Assembly: GCA_000961765.1 (NCBI GenBank)
Contig: LADT01000013.1
Location: forward strand, 1-64,000
Source of the DNA: Clostridiaceae bacterium BRH_c20a
GTDB taxonomy: Bacteria; Bacillota; Peptococcia; Peptococcales; BICA1-8
DNA length: 64,000 bases
Direction: 5' to 3'
A model generated the notes under the pieces. That model saw only the letters and a list, made by a program, of their open reading frames with translations. It was not told the origin of the DNA and made no database searches. Made by a program: the position numbers and the translations under genes. How positions within the stretch are numbered: position 1 is the stretch's first letter; every line of letters starts with the position of its first letter. Positions 1 to 7,684 of this stretch are shown here, one piece after another.

Positions 1-140
1 AAACTATCTGGAAGTATGGTCTAAGTATTGGCGATGCTATGGTTGATATCGCAGTTGGTGAGCATGTCCACATTCACAATATTGAGCCTGTAAGGGGTCG
101 TGGTGACCTCCATGCTGACAAGAAAGGAAGTGCATTCTAA
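1..140 (+). CDS. Small SAF-domain subunit of a UxaA/SuyA-type lyase (3' end only)
   Basis: Frame 3 is open from the window edge to a TAA at 138-140. The peptide contains IAVGEHVHIHNIEPVRGRGD, typical of the SAF domain that precedes UxaA-type lyases (altronate dehydratase N-terminal part, sulfolactate sulfo-lyase SuyA). The true start lies outside the window. The stop is followed after one base by the ATG of the large-subunit gene, so the two are probably translationally coupled and form one enzyme. In altronate dehydratase both parts are fused; here they are separate, as in SuyA/SuyB. Substrate cannot be settled from this fragment. Confidence 0.8.
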   Translation, partial: TIWKYGLSIGDAMVDIAVGEHVHIHNIEPVRGRGDLHADKKGSAF

Positions 141-141
141 G

Positions 142-1311
142 ATGGGTAAATGGTATGGTTACCGTCGTCCCGACGGTCAAGTTGGTTGTCGTAATTACAC
201 TTTAATTCTTTCTGCTACTGTTTATGCTAATAGTACAGTAGAAAGGGTTGCAAACACTATTTATGGTGCTATTCCCATAACACACCATTTAGGCCGCTGC
301 CAAACTAAGTCTGACTTAAAAATGACCTTTGATGTACTTTGCGGTATGGCGAAAAACCCTAATGTCGGTGGTGTTGTAATTGTTGACCATTTCCGTGAAG
401 ATTTATGTAATATTGACGAAATGGCTGAAGAAATCTCCAAATCCGGCAAGCTAATCGAAACTGTTAACATCAGAGATGTTGGTGGTGCTATCAATGGTAC
501 TGCTGAAGCTACTAGAAAAGCTATGTATATGACAAGAGAATTATCCACTTATCAAAGGGAAGAAGTAGATATTAGTGAATTCCTCTTTGGCTTAAACTGT
601 GGTACTTCGGATACTACCTCCGGTATTGCTTCCAACCCTGCTTTGGGCTTCTGTTCTGACAGAATTGTCAAAGAGGGCGGCCGCTCAATTTTAGCAGAAT
701 TTCCTGAGTTAATGGGTGCCGAGCCTTGGTTGAAAGCTAAAGCTATCAATGAAGAAGTAGCTAGAAAAATTGATTCTGAAATTGATGCTTATGAGCAAAG
801 AATTTATGCTACCGGCGAAGATATCCGTGGTTCACAGCCAACTGGTGATAATATTGCAGGTGGTATCAGTACTATTGAAGAGAAATCTTTGGGTGGAGCT
901 AAAAAGAGTGGCTCCGCACCTATTCAGGACGTAATAGGTTATGCTCGTATTCCTGGTAAGGCACCTGGTGTGTATATGATGAATACTCCTGGTCATGGCG
1001 CAGAGTCCATTACAGGTATCGCTGCAGCAGGTTCACAGTTAATGGTATTCTCCACCGGCGGCGGACATACTATCAGCCATCCTATCATGCCTACAATTAA
1101 AATTACCGGTAACATTAACTCTTGGCAGCGAATGAACGATACTGTTGACCTGGATCTTTCTGGTATCTTAGCTGGAACAATGAGCTTAGAAGAAGCTGGT
1201 GATGTAATCTACAATGAAGTCGTAGCTACCTTAAACGGCAAAATGACTAAAGCTGATATTCTTTTAGAAAGAACTGGTTTTGCTATCCACAGAGTTGGTT
1301 TAAGTATCTAA
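142..1311 (+). CDS. UxaA-family lyase, large subunit (SuyB-like)
   Basis: The 389-residue protein carries the UxaA family signature: GYRRPDGQVGCRN at the start, LNCGTSDTTSGIASNPALG near 155-175, DNIAGGISTIEEKSLGGAKK near 235-255, and TPGHGAESITG followed by FSTGGGHTISHPIMP. A longer reading from 100 is possible, but the ATG at 142 fits the family start and follows AAGAAAGGAAG. The family members are metal-dependent lyases acting on 2-hydroxy acids: altronate dehydratase, galactarate dehydratase or (2R)-sulfolactate sulfo-lyase, which gives pyruvate and sulfite. The split two-gene layout, an Ldh2-type dehydrogenase directly downstream and a tripartite tricarboxylate transporter in the same locus recall sulfolactate clusters (suyAB, comC, slcHFG). 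That assignment is inference; a sugar-acid substrate remains possible. Confidence 0.85.
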   Translation: MGKWYGYRRPDGQVGCRNYTLILSATVYANSTVERVANTIYGAIPITHHLGRCQTKSDLKMTFDVLCGMAKNPNVGGVVIVDHFREDLCNIDEMAEEISKSGKLIETVNIRDVGGAINGTAEATRKAMYMTRELSTYQREEVDISEFLFGLNCGTSDTTSGIASNPALGFCSDRIVKEGGRSILAEFPELMGAEPWLKAKAINEEVARKIDSEIDAYEQRIYATGEDIRGSQPTGDNIAGGISTIEEKSLGGAKKSGSAPIQDVIGYARIPGKAPGVYMMNTPGHGAESITGIAAAGSQLMVFSTGGGHTISHPIMPTIKITGNINSWQRMNDTVDLDLSGILAGTMSLEEAGDVIYNEVVATLNGKMTKADILLERTGFAIHRVGLSI

Positions 1312-1318
1312 GGCATCT

Positions 1319-1358
1319 TAGGCTTCCGTCTTAAATGGCGGAAGCCTATTTTTTTATT
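1319..1358 (+). terminator. Intrinsic terminator after the lyase gene
   Basis: A perfect 9-bp stem, AGGCTTCCG with CGGAAGCCT, has a 10-base loop and is followed by TATTTTTTTATTT. It lies 8 bases after the lyase stop and should separate the lyase transcript from the dehydrogenase-TRAP unit. Confidence 0.85.
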
Positions 1359-1421
1359 TAAAAATTTTCGGGAATTTTTTCACTATTTAAGCAGGAAAAC
1401 AGTAAAATAAGGAGAATATAT

Positions 1422-1470
1422 ATTACACGCTGGTAGGACCTCCAAGGACCTGTCACAATTCAGCGTAATA
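1422..1470 (+). promoter_or_regulatory. Candidate FadR-type operator and inverted repeat before the dehydrogenase gene
   Basis: TGGTAGGACCT at 1431-1441 resembles the TGGTNNGACCA half-symmetric box bound by FadR-like GntR regulators. A second GGACCT follows at 1446-1451. The segment is bounded by TTACACGCTG and CAGCGTAA, an imperfect inverted repeat. A similar box, TGGTTAGACCA, occurs before tctC, and a FadR-type gene lies between the two, so this is the best candidate binding site for that regulator. Binding is inferred. Confidence 0.5.
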
Positions 1471-1541
1471 CGACAAATTATGCTAATTATCTTAAACTTA
1501 CTAAATTTTCTAAATTAAGTAATAAGAAGGGTGAGAAAAAG

Positions 1542-2585
1542 ATGACTTCTGTAAAACAATTAGTGGACTTAACTGAACAAATAATAAAAAAAGCTGGCTT
1601 CACGGAAAATGATGCCTACATCATTGCTGATTCATTAATCCAGGCAGATTTAAATGGTGTAAGTACCCATGGACTAGCCCGCCTTAACCTTTACATTGAG
1701 AGGGCAGAAAACAATGCTTTAAATAAGACACCGGAGTTAAAAATTCTCAATGAAACTCCCTCTACAGTATTAATTGATGCTGACAACGGCATGGGGATTG
1801 TTGCTGCTAAAAAGGCCATGGATATGATAATTGAAAAAGCGAAAAATACCGGTATTGCCCTTGCTAGTATCAGAAACAGTAATCATTTGGGTGCTCTAGC
1901 TTACGTAACAAATTATATTCAAGAACAAGGCTTTATTGGCTATGCCTGTACCAATACCAGCCCTATTATGGCTCCCTTTGGTGGTAGCTCTCCTATTTTA
2001 GGAAATAACCCGTTTAGTGTAGCTATTCCTTATGAACCGCCTATTATTTTTGATACAGCCCTTAGTGTTACAGCTAGAGGAAATATAATCTTAGCTGATC
2101 GGGAAGGTAAACCCATCCCCGAGGGCTGGGCTGTTAATGATAAAGGGCAAGCAACCACTAATGCCAAAGAAGCCTTGTTAGGTGCTGTCCTACCTATGGC
2201 TCTGCATAAAGGCTATGGTATGGCCTTTATGGTTGAGGTATTAGCAGGAGTATTAACAGGTGCCCAATACGGTATTAATCTTGGTTCCTTCGTACCACCG
2301 GACTATTCTAAACCATTAGGCTTTGGACATGTAATAATGGCTATTAATATTGAAAGCTTTATGGATAAAACTGAATTTGAGACACGCTTAAATGATCTTG
2401 TAAAAATGGTTAAGGAAAGTCCCAAAGCCGAAGGAGTCAATGAAATATTTGTCCCTGGTGAAATTGAGTACAGAAGAAATGCCAAGGCACAAGCAGAGGG
2501 GGTGAATTTGAAAGTCAGTACTGTTCAGCTCTTAAAAGAACTTTGTCAAAAATATAATTTAGAGGGGGATATTTTAAATGCGTAA
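1542..2585 (+). CDS. Ldh2/MDH2-family NAD(P)-dependent 2-hydroxyacid dehydrogenase
   Basis: The 347-residue protein is a full-length member of the malate/L-lactate dehydrogenase (Ldh2, PF02615) family, which is unrelated to classical LDH. Visible family blocks are VSTHGLARL near 40, RNSNHLGAL near 107 with the catalytic histidine, NPFSVAIP near 155, REGKPIPEGWA near 190 and HKGYGMAFMVEVLAGVLTG near 225. The family oxidises or reduces 2-oxo/2-hydroxy acids such as malate, lactate, ureidoglycolate and (R)-sulfolactate (ComC). The start follows AAGGGTGAGAAAAAG. Its 3' end overlaps dctP by 8 bases, so it is co-translated with the TRAP transporter. Beside a SuyAB-like lyase a ComC role is attractive but unproven. 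Confidence 0.88.
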   Translation: MTSVKQLVDLTEQIIKKAGFTENDAYIIADSLIQADLNGVSTHGLARLNLYIERAENNALNKTPELKILNETPSTVLIDADNGMGIVAAKKAMDMIIEKAKNTGIALASIRNSNHLGALAYVTNYIQEQGFIGYACTNTSPIMAPFGGSSPILGNNPFSVAIPYEPPIIFDTALSVTARGNIILADREGKPIPEGWAVNDKGQATTNAKEALLGAVLPMALHKGYGMAFMVEVLAGVLTGAQYGINLGSFVPPDYSKPLGFGHVIMAINIESFMDKTEFETRLNDLVKMVKESPKAEGVNEIFVPGEIEYRRNAKAQAEGVNLKVSTVQLLKELCQKYNLEGDILNA

Positions 2586-3588
2586 ATTAAGTTTATTAGT
2601 AATTATCTTGATTTTGGCCGTAGCTTTAGTAGGCTGCGGAGGTAAAACCGAACCTGGTGATAAGCCAGCTGCTGAACCCAAACAGGAAAAAATAGTTCTA
2701 AAAGTTGGCCACGCTATGCCGGAATCCCACCATTTCCAAAAGGGTTTAGAAAAATTTAAAGAATTAGTGGCAGCAAAAAGTAACGGTCAAGTAGATGTAG
2801 AGGTTTTTGCCAGTGGAGTTTTAGGCGGAACTAGAGATAGAGTTGAGGCAGTTAAATTGGGTACTGCTGATATGGAACTAGTAGGTAGTCCTGACTTAGC
2901 AAGATGGGTTGATCAAGCATTAATTTTTGATATGCCTTATCTAATTACAACTTATGAACAAGCCGACGCTATTATGGATGGTGAAATTGGCCAAACAATT
3001 AAAAAATTGTCTGAAGATAAAGGCTTTAAACTACTTGAATTCGGAGAAAACGGATTCCGTAATGCTTTTAATAAATACAGACCAATCAATACTCTTAAGG
3101 ATATTGAAGGCTTAAAATTAAGAGTTTATCCAAGTGCTGCTTATACTGATACTTTCACTGCTTTAAAAGCTTTACCTATGAGTACTGACTGGGGTGAGTT
3201 ATATACAGCTTTATCACAAGGTGCTGTTGATGGTGCCGAAGCTACAGAGGCTCATTTTATTTCCAATAAATTTTACGAAGCAGACCAAAAATACTTTTCA
3301 AATACCCGTCATATGTATGTACCTGTAGTTTTCATAATGAATAAAGCAAAGTTTGATAAGTACTCCACTGAAATTCAAACAGCTATCCAAGATGCTGCAG
3401 TTGAAGCCATGAAATACCAACGTCAAGTATCCAGAGATGACACAGCAAACTTAGTAAAAGAAATGCAGGCTAAGGGTGTAGAAGTAAATGATGTAGCTGA
3501 ATTAGATAGTTTTAAAGCTGCGACCATCCATATTTGGGATAAATATGCAGACAAAATTGGTAAAGACCTCTTAGAAAAAGCTAAATAA
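2578..3588 (+). CDS. dctP: TRAP transporter solute-binding lipoprotein DctP
   Basis: The 336-residue protein has a lipoprotein signal ending in LVGCGG (lipid-modified Cys20) and then the DctP fold. KVGHAMPESHHFQKGLEKFKE is the usual start of a TRAP receptor, and LRVYPSAAYTDTFTALKALPM with SQGAVDGAEATEAHF contain the conserved carboxylate-binding arginine region and the GAVDGAE motif. It captures a carboxylate-type anion outside the membrane and delivers it to DctQM. It starts inside the end of the dehydrogenase gene and is followed by an intercistronic stem-loop before dctQ. The substrate is most likely an organic acid acted on by the neighbouring enzymes (inference). Confidence 0.95.
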   Translation: MRKLSLLVIILILAVALVGCGGKTEPGDKPAAEPKQEKIVLKVGHAMPESHHFQKGLEKFKELVAAKSNGQVDVEVFASGVLGGTRDRVEAVKLGTADMELVGSPDLARWVDQALIFDMPYLITTYEQADAIMDGEIGQTIKKLSEDKGFKLLEFGENGFRNAFNKYRPINTLKDIEGLKLRVYPSAAYTDTFTALKALPMSTDWGELYTALSQGAVDGAEATEAHFISNKFYEADQKYFSNTRHMYVPVVFIMNKAKFDKYSTEIQTAIQDAAVEAMKYQRQVSRDDTANLVKEMQAKGVEVNDVAELDSFKAATIHIWDKYADKIGKDLLEKAK

Positions 3589-3605
3589 TAAAATGCAATA
3601 ATTTT

Positions 3606-3634
3606 AGTAAGTGGTGTATACTACACCACTTACT
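3606..3634 (+). terminator. Intercistronic stem-loop between dctP and dctQ
   Basis: Perfect 13-bp stem, AGTAAGTGGTGTA with TACACCACTTACT, and a 3-base loop. No long T-run follows, so it is more likely an mRNA-stabilising or attenuating hairpin than a full terminator. Such hairpins allow more binding protein than membrane subunits. The tctC-tctA gap has an analogous hairpin. Confidence 0.75.
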
Positions 3635-3672
3635 TCTCCATCTATCAACTAAAGTATTATAGGAGGGTTAGT

Positions 3673-4143
3673 GTGAAAGCTATTTCCGACAAACTATTCT
3701 ATTTTGTGAAAATTTTAACCCTTATTGTTATAACAGTTATGACCCTATCAGCCTTTTTACAGGTAATATTCAGATATGTTCTGGAATATCCTCTTATCTG
3801 GACTGAGGAGATTGCTAGATTCATGTTTGTTTGGTTAACCTTTTTAGGTAGTGCCGCAGCAATTAGAACAAAAAATCATATCGCTATGGATCTTCTTGTT
3901 AATAAGTTCCCAAAAAAAATGCAGAAATCCGTTAATATGCTAGCCTTAGTTATTTTTCTCGGATTTTGTTTATTATTAATCAAGCAGGGAATATTCCTGA
4001 CTGCAACAAATATGGAGCAAACCTCCGATGCTTTAGGGATCCCCATGGGCTTTCCGTATTTAGCCATCCCGGTAGGTAGTGCATTGATGGCATTTTTTAT
4101 CTTAGAGGATATGCTTAACCTCTACAGAAAGGAGGCCAAATAA
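3673..4143 (+). CDS. dctQ: TRAP transporter small membrane subunit DctQ
   Basis: The 156-residue protein has four predicted membrane spans and the DctQ signature WTEEIARFMFVWLTFLGSAAA near 45-65, followed by the charged H-A-D-L segment (NHIAMDLL). The GTG start at 3673 follows a strong AGGAGGG. DctQ forms the membrane complex with DctM and is needed for sodium-coupled anion uptake. Its stop overlaps the dctM start (TAATG), which implies translational coupling. Confidence 0.95.
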   Translation: MKAISDKLFYFVKILTLIVITVMTLSAFLQVIFRYVLEYPLIWTEEIARFMFVWLTFLGSAAAIRTKNHIAMDLLVNKFPKKMQKSVNMLALVIFLGFCLLLIKQGIFLTATNMEQTSDALGIPMGFPYLAIPVGSALMAFFILEDMLNLYRKEAK

Positions 4144-5414
4144 TGTTAGCGGTCTTATTATCAATATTTATTGGAACAATAGCAATCGGAGTTCCAATTG
4201 CAGTAGCCTTAATTCTTGGTGTTGCCGGTGGTCTATATGTTAGCGATATCCCCCTATTACTCATTGGACAGAAAATGTATACAGGTATAGATTCATATAC
4301 TCTCTTAGCTATCCCCTTCTTTATTTTAGCCGGTACCATCATGCAGCATGGCGGCATGGGCAAAAGATTGGTTCGATTAGCTAGTGTTATGGTAGGCCAT
4401 ATCTCTGGCGGCTTGGGTATGGTTTCTGTAGTTGCTTCGATGTTTTTTGGAGCTTTAACTGGATCAGCACCAGCTACTACTGCAGCCGTTGGCGGCATTA
4501 CCATCCCGGAAATGACCAAAAGAAATTATGACCCTAGATTTTCAGGGGCCCTATGTGCATCTTCGGGAATCTTAGGTGTTTTAATTCCTCCAAGTATTCC
4601 TCTTGTTTTATATGGTGTTGTAGCCAATGTTTCGATTATAGACTTATTTATGGGCGGGATTATGCCCGGTATTATTTTAGGGTTACTGCTCATGGTCACA
4701 ACTTATGTTATCTCTAAAAAAAGAGGCTATCGGGCAGAGCAGAAAGAAGGCATAAAGGAATTCTGGGCTGCTCTCAAAGATTCATTTCTTGCCCTCTTAG
4801 TACCGTTTATTATTTTAGGTGGTATCTATGGCGGTATTTTTACTCCTACCGAATCAGGGGTTGTAGCTAGTGTCTATGCCTTAATGATAGGTATGTTTTG
4901 GTATAAAGAAATTAACTTTAAGAAATTACTTGCAATTGCCTATGATGTAGCTGAAAATACAGCCACAATCATGTTGGTAGTAGGAGCAGCAACCTTGTTT
5001 GGCTGGATTTTGACTAATCAGGGTGTTCCTCAAAAAATAACCCAGCAAATCCTTACTCTATCAGATAATCCCATAATTATCTTGTTTGTCTTAAACATAA
5101 TCTTTTTAGTTGTCGGTATGTTTATGAACCAGGGTCCGGCGATACTAATTTTGGCACCTATTCTTATTCCCGTTATCAGTAAGCTGGGTATTGATGTTAC
5201 CTTTTATGGGGTAATAATGACTATGGTTTTATCCATCGGGCAAGTGACCCCTCCCGTTTCCCTGAATTTATTTGTAGCCAGTAGAATAACAGGATTAAAG
5301 CTTGAAGAACTAGTTCCGGATGTCATACCATTTTTATTAACCCTTATCGCCGGGGCACTAGCTTTAACTTATATGCCTGATGTAGTTATGTTTATTCCAA
5401 ATTTGATGAAATAA
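4143..5414 (+). CDS. dctM: TRAP transporter large membrane subunit DctM
   Basis: A 423-residue, highly hydrophobic protein of usual DctM length. Typical blocks are GVPIAVALILGVAGGLYV at the N-terminus, GSAPATTAAVGGITIPEM near 118, LGVLIPPSIPLVLYG near 147, FTPTESGVVASVYAL near 236 and VTPPVSLNLFVAS near 360. These are the pseudo-symmetric transport-domain motifs of the elevator-type TRAP transporter. Expressed with dctQ through a one-base overlap and followed directly by a hairpin, so it is the last gene of the dehydrogenase-TRAP operon. Confidence 0.96.
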   Translation: MLAVLLSIFIGTIAIGVPIAVALILGVAGGLYVSDIPLLLIGQKMYTGIDSYTLLAIPFFILAGTIMQHGGMGKRLVRLASVMVGHISGGLGMVSVVASMFFGALTGSAPATTAAVGGITIPEMTKRNYDPRFSGALCASSGILGVLIPPSIPLVLYGVVANVSIIDLFMGGIMPGIILGLLLMVTTYVISKKRGYRAEQKEGIKEFWAALKDSFLALLVPFIILGGIYGGIFTPTESGVVASVYALMIGMFWYKEINFKKLLAIAYDVAENTATIMLVVGAATLFGWILTNQGVPQKITQQILTLSDNPIIILFVLNIIFLVVGMFMNQGPAILILAPILIPVISKLGIDVTFYGVIMTMVLSIGQVTPPVSLNLFVASRITGLKLEELVPDVIPFLLTLIAGALALTYMPDVVMFIPNLMK

Positions 5415-5420
5415 CCGAAG

Positions 5421-5445
5421 AGGACACTATATCCTATAGTGTCCT
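5421..5445 (+). terminator. Hairpin after dctM
   Basis: Perfect 10-bp stem AGGACACTAT/ATAGTGTCCT with a 5-base loop, 6 bases after the dctM stop. Only a short T-rich tail (TCTGT) follows, so termination may be partial. Confidence 0.6.
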
Positions 5446-5495
5446 TCTGTACATCCCCCATAAATAAAGCAGGATTTTTCGATTACATCTAGAAT

Positions 5496-5504
5496 TGTTA
5501 TAAT
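5496..5504 (+). promoter_or_regulatory. Extended -10 promoter for the GntR gene
   Basis: TGTTATAAT is an exact extended -10 (TG-N-TATAAT), 33 bases upstream of the GTG start. No good -35 is seen at 17 bases, which is compatible with an extended -10 promoter. Confidence 0.5.
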
Positions 5505-5536
5505 ATGTCAACATGATATAAAGCAGGTGATTTGTA

Positions 5537-6289
5537 GTGGGTAATACTAAAATAATTTTTAACCCTATTAACCAGTATCATAATATCTCGGAAAAGATTG
5601 CATTAGTAATCAAGAACTTCATTACTGATGGCAAACTGAAGGCAGGAGATAGACTTCCTAGTGAAAGAGATTTAGCTCCCATGCTTGGTGTGAGCCGAAA
5701 TAGTTTAAGAGAAGCATTAAAAGTATTAGCAACATCAGGTATAGTTGAAATCAGACATGGCCAAGGAGTATTTATTAAAAGTCATGAGTCACAACACCTT
5801 TTTAAACAATATTTAGATGGCTTTAATATTGATAAAAGAAAACTTCATGACTTATACTGTGTGCGCCGTGTTTTAGAAACCCAAGCAGTAGAATGGGCTT
5901 GTGTATTTGCATCTACGGAAGAACTAGAAAAAATTAAGGAAACATTACTATTAACAAAAAAGGAATTATTGACATCCGAGGACCCTATGCTTCTCCTTGC
6001 TAAAAGTGATGAAAACTTTCACAATCTTATTATTAAAGCTTCTTATAACTCTATTTTGGAAAAAATGATGCCTAGCTTATTTGAATTTCTTATAGATGCG
6101 AGACTAGAATCAGCAAAAAAAGGCAGAGCCTTTAAGTCATTAGAGGAACATCTAGAAATAGCTGATACACTTTTAGATAGAGATATCTCCAAAGCCCGCC
6201 TATCCATGGAAAAGCATTTGACTGCAGTTGAACGGGATCTGGTAGAGGAGAAGAGACACCCCCTAGTACAGGAGGCAGGATTAGATTAA
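5537..6289 (+). CDS. FadR-subfamily GntR transcriptional regulator (FCD domain)
   Basis: The 250-residue protein has an N-terminal winged helix (KLKAGDRLPSERDLAPMLGVSRNSLREALKVLATSGIVEIRHGQGVFI, about 35-80) and an all-helical FCD ligand domain (about 95-235). The FCD domain contains the metal/ligand histidines in ENFHNLIIKAS and in the LEEHLEIADTLLDRD helix. FCD regulators usually bind an organic acid from the pathway they control. The GTG start follows AGGTGA at 6 bases. It lies between the dehydrogenase-TRAP and tctCAB units, and candidate TGGTNNGACC boxes lie in front of both, so it probably regulates both (inference). Confidence 0.92.
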   Translation: MGNTKIIFNPINQYHNISEKIALVIKNFITDGKLKAGDRLPSERDLAPMLGVSRNSLREALKVLATSGIVEIRHGQGVFIKSHESQHLFKQYLDGFNIDKRKLHDLYCVRRVLETQAVEWACVFASTEELEKIKETLLLTKKELLTSEDPMLLLAKSDENFHNLIIKASYNSILEKMMPSLFEFLIDARLESAKKGRAFKSLEEHLEIADTLLDRDISKARLSMEKHLTAVERDLVEEKRHPLVQEAGLD

Positions 6290-6410
6290 ATAAGTTATTC
6301 TACCTTTAATGCCTCTTTTTTTGTCGAATATTGTCGGAATTTTCTTTATATTAAGTGTCGCTTTAAGAAGGATTTAGTCAGTGATAGAAGAATAACAATT
6401 AATGTCATAC

Positions 6411-6421
6411 TGGTTAGACCA
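6411..6421 (+). promoter_or_regulatory. Candidate FadR-type operator upstream of tctC
   Basis: TGGTTAGACCA is a symmetric TGGT-N3-ACCA box of the type bound by FadR-like GntR proteins. It lies in the 331-base gap between the regulator and tctC, about 200 bases before tctC, and matches TGGTAGGACCT upstream of the dehydrogenase. The rest of the gap is AT-rich without a gene. Confidence 0.5.
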
Positions 6422-6555
6422 CGAAAAAAGTAAATGGACCCACCCCCTCATGCAAGACTAATAAAGGCTCATAGACTATATTCTATTGACCATTTACCAT
6501 AAGCTTATTTGTAATTTTCGGTACTTTTTTAAATGCAGCCGTAATATTACTTTAT

Positions 6556-6597
6556 TGTAGGTTTCACAGGGGTTATCCTTTAGGATAATCACCTACA
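6556..6597 (+). promoter_or_regulatory. Bulged stem-loop in the tctC leader
   Basis: TGTAGGT (6556-6562) pairs with ACCTACA (6591-6597), and GGTTATCC (6571-6578) pairs with GGATAATC (6583-6590) around a TTTA loop, leaving an 8-base bulge on one side. It ends about 10 bases before the AGGGGG ribosome binding site of tctC. It could be an mRNA stability element, a translation control element or an operator. No known riboswitch was recognised. Confidence 0.45.
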
Positions 6598-6620
6598 TTA
6601 TAATAAAAGGGGGAAAAAAA

Positions 6621-7619
6621 ATGAGAAGAAATTGGTCCTTAATTCTGCTGGTGGTTCTGTTAAGTGTCACCTTAATTGCAGGTTGCGGAGGTGCCAAGCA
6701 GGAAGAACCGAAGAAAGAAGAGCCGAAAGTAGAGGCTCCTAAATACCCAGAAAAGTCTATCACTTATGTAATACCCTTTGATGCCGGCGGACAGTCAGAT
6801 GTAGAAGCAAGAAGACAGCAGCCCCATCTAGAAAAGTCTTTGGGGCAAAAGGTATTAATCGAGTATAAGCCCGGTGCCGGTGGTGCAGTAGGCTGGACCG
6901 AATTAACAAGGGCAAAGCCCGATGGATATTATATGACCGGTATGAACATACCCCATATAATCTTACAGCCGGCCCAACGTTCTGATGCAGGATATAAAAC
7001 TGAAGATATTAATCCTGTTGCCATATTCCAAGCAACTCCTATCGGCTTGGCAGTACTTAATGACAGCCCATTCCAGACGATAGATGAATTTATCGCATAT
7101 GCTAAGGAGAACCCCGGTAAAATAACAATAGCAGGCTCCGGAACATTATCCGGTCATGATATTGCCCGACTGCAGTTAGAAAAATATGCGGGCATTAAAA
7201 CCGAGTACATACCTTTCACTGGTGCAGCACCGCAGTTACAAGCTTTTTTAGGAAAGCATACTATGGCTATATTAGCTAACTCTAACGACCTGGTCCAGCA
7301 TAAAGATAAAATCAGAGTTCTAGCCTTTGGTTCAACTGAGCGTTATGAAGTATTCCCCGATTCCCCAACATTCGTTGAAAAGGGATTTGATATGCTTCCT
7401 AGTATCGACAGGGGTGTTGCCGTTCCACCAGGTACACCCGCTGATGTTATTAAGACTTTAGAAGCTGCCTTTATGCAAATTGCAAACGACCCAGACATCA
7501 AAAAACAAATGATTGAGCAAGGCTTCGTTCCTAAAGCCATGGGTCAAGAAGAATCAAAAGCATATATCGAAAAAACCAAGAAACAGTACTTGGAAATATT
7601 GGCCGAGGTTAAAAAATAA
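6621..7619 (+). CDS. tctC: Tripartite tricarboxylate transporter binding lipoprotein TctC
   Basis: The 332-residue protein has a lipoprotein signal (LIAGCGG, Cys22), a charged Glu/Lys/Pro-rich linker, and the TctC (Bug) fold. The family start is YPEKSITYVIPFDAGGQSDVEAR; VLIEYKPGAGGAVGWTELTRAKPDGYYM and the GVAVPPGTPADVIKTLEAAF block follow. Unlike most Bug proteins the usual 'PGGGTD' block reads DAGGQSDV, keeping the Gly and Asp positions. It binds a carboxylate and passes it to TctAB. The start follows AAAGGGGGAAAAAAA. First gene of the tctCAB unit. Confidence 0.95.
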   Translation: MRRNWSLILLVVLLSVTLIAGCGGAKQEEPKKEEPKVEAPKYPEKSITYVIPFDAGGQSDVEARRQQPHLEKSLGQKVLIEYKPGAGGAVGWTELTRAKPDGYYMTGMNIPHIILQPAQRSDAGYKTEDINPVAIFQATPIGLAVLNDSPFQTIDEFIAYAKENPGKITIAGSGTLSGHDIARLQLEKYAGIKTEYIPFTGAAPQLQAFLGKHTMAILANSNDLVQHKDKIRVLAFGSTERYEVFPDSPTFVEKGFDMLPSIDRGVAVPPGTPADVIKTLEAAFMQIANDPDIKKQMIEQGFVPKAMGQEESKAYIEKTKKQYLEILAEVKK

Positions 7620-7630
7620 ATATTATAGAC

Positions 7631-7659
7631 TGATACCGGACCCCTTAGGTCCGGTATCA
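7631..7659 (+). terminator. Intercistronic stem-loop between tctC and tctA
   Basis: Perfect 12-bp GC-rich stem TGATACCGGACC/GGTCCGGTATCA with a 5-base loop, 11 bases after the tctC stop. It is followed by AATCTAAATTTT rather than a T-run. Probably partial termination or 3' protection that raises tctC over tctAB, as in the dctP-dctQ gap. Confidence 0.75.
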
Positions 7660-7684
7660 ATCTAAATTTTATGGAGGAATTTGT

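Noticed and set aside
100-141. Upstream start of the SuyB-like gene at 100
   Set aside because: This segment encodes the end of the SAF-domain subunit in another frame, and the family start is MGKWYG at 142.
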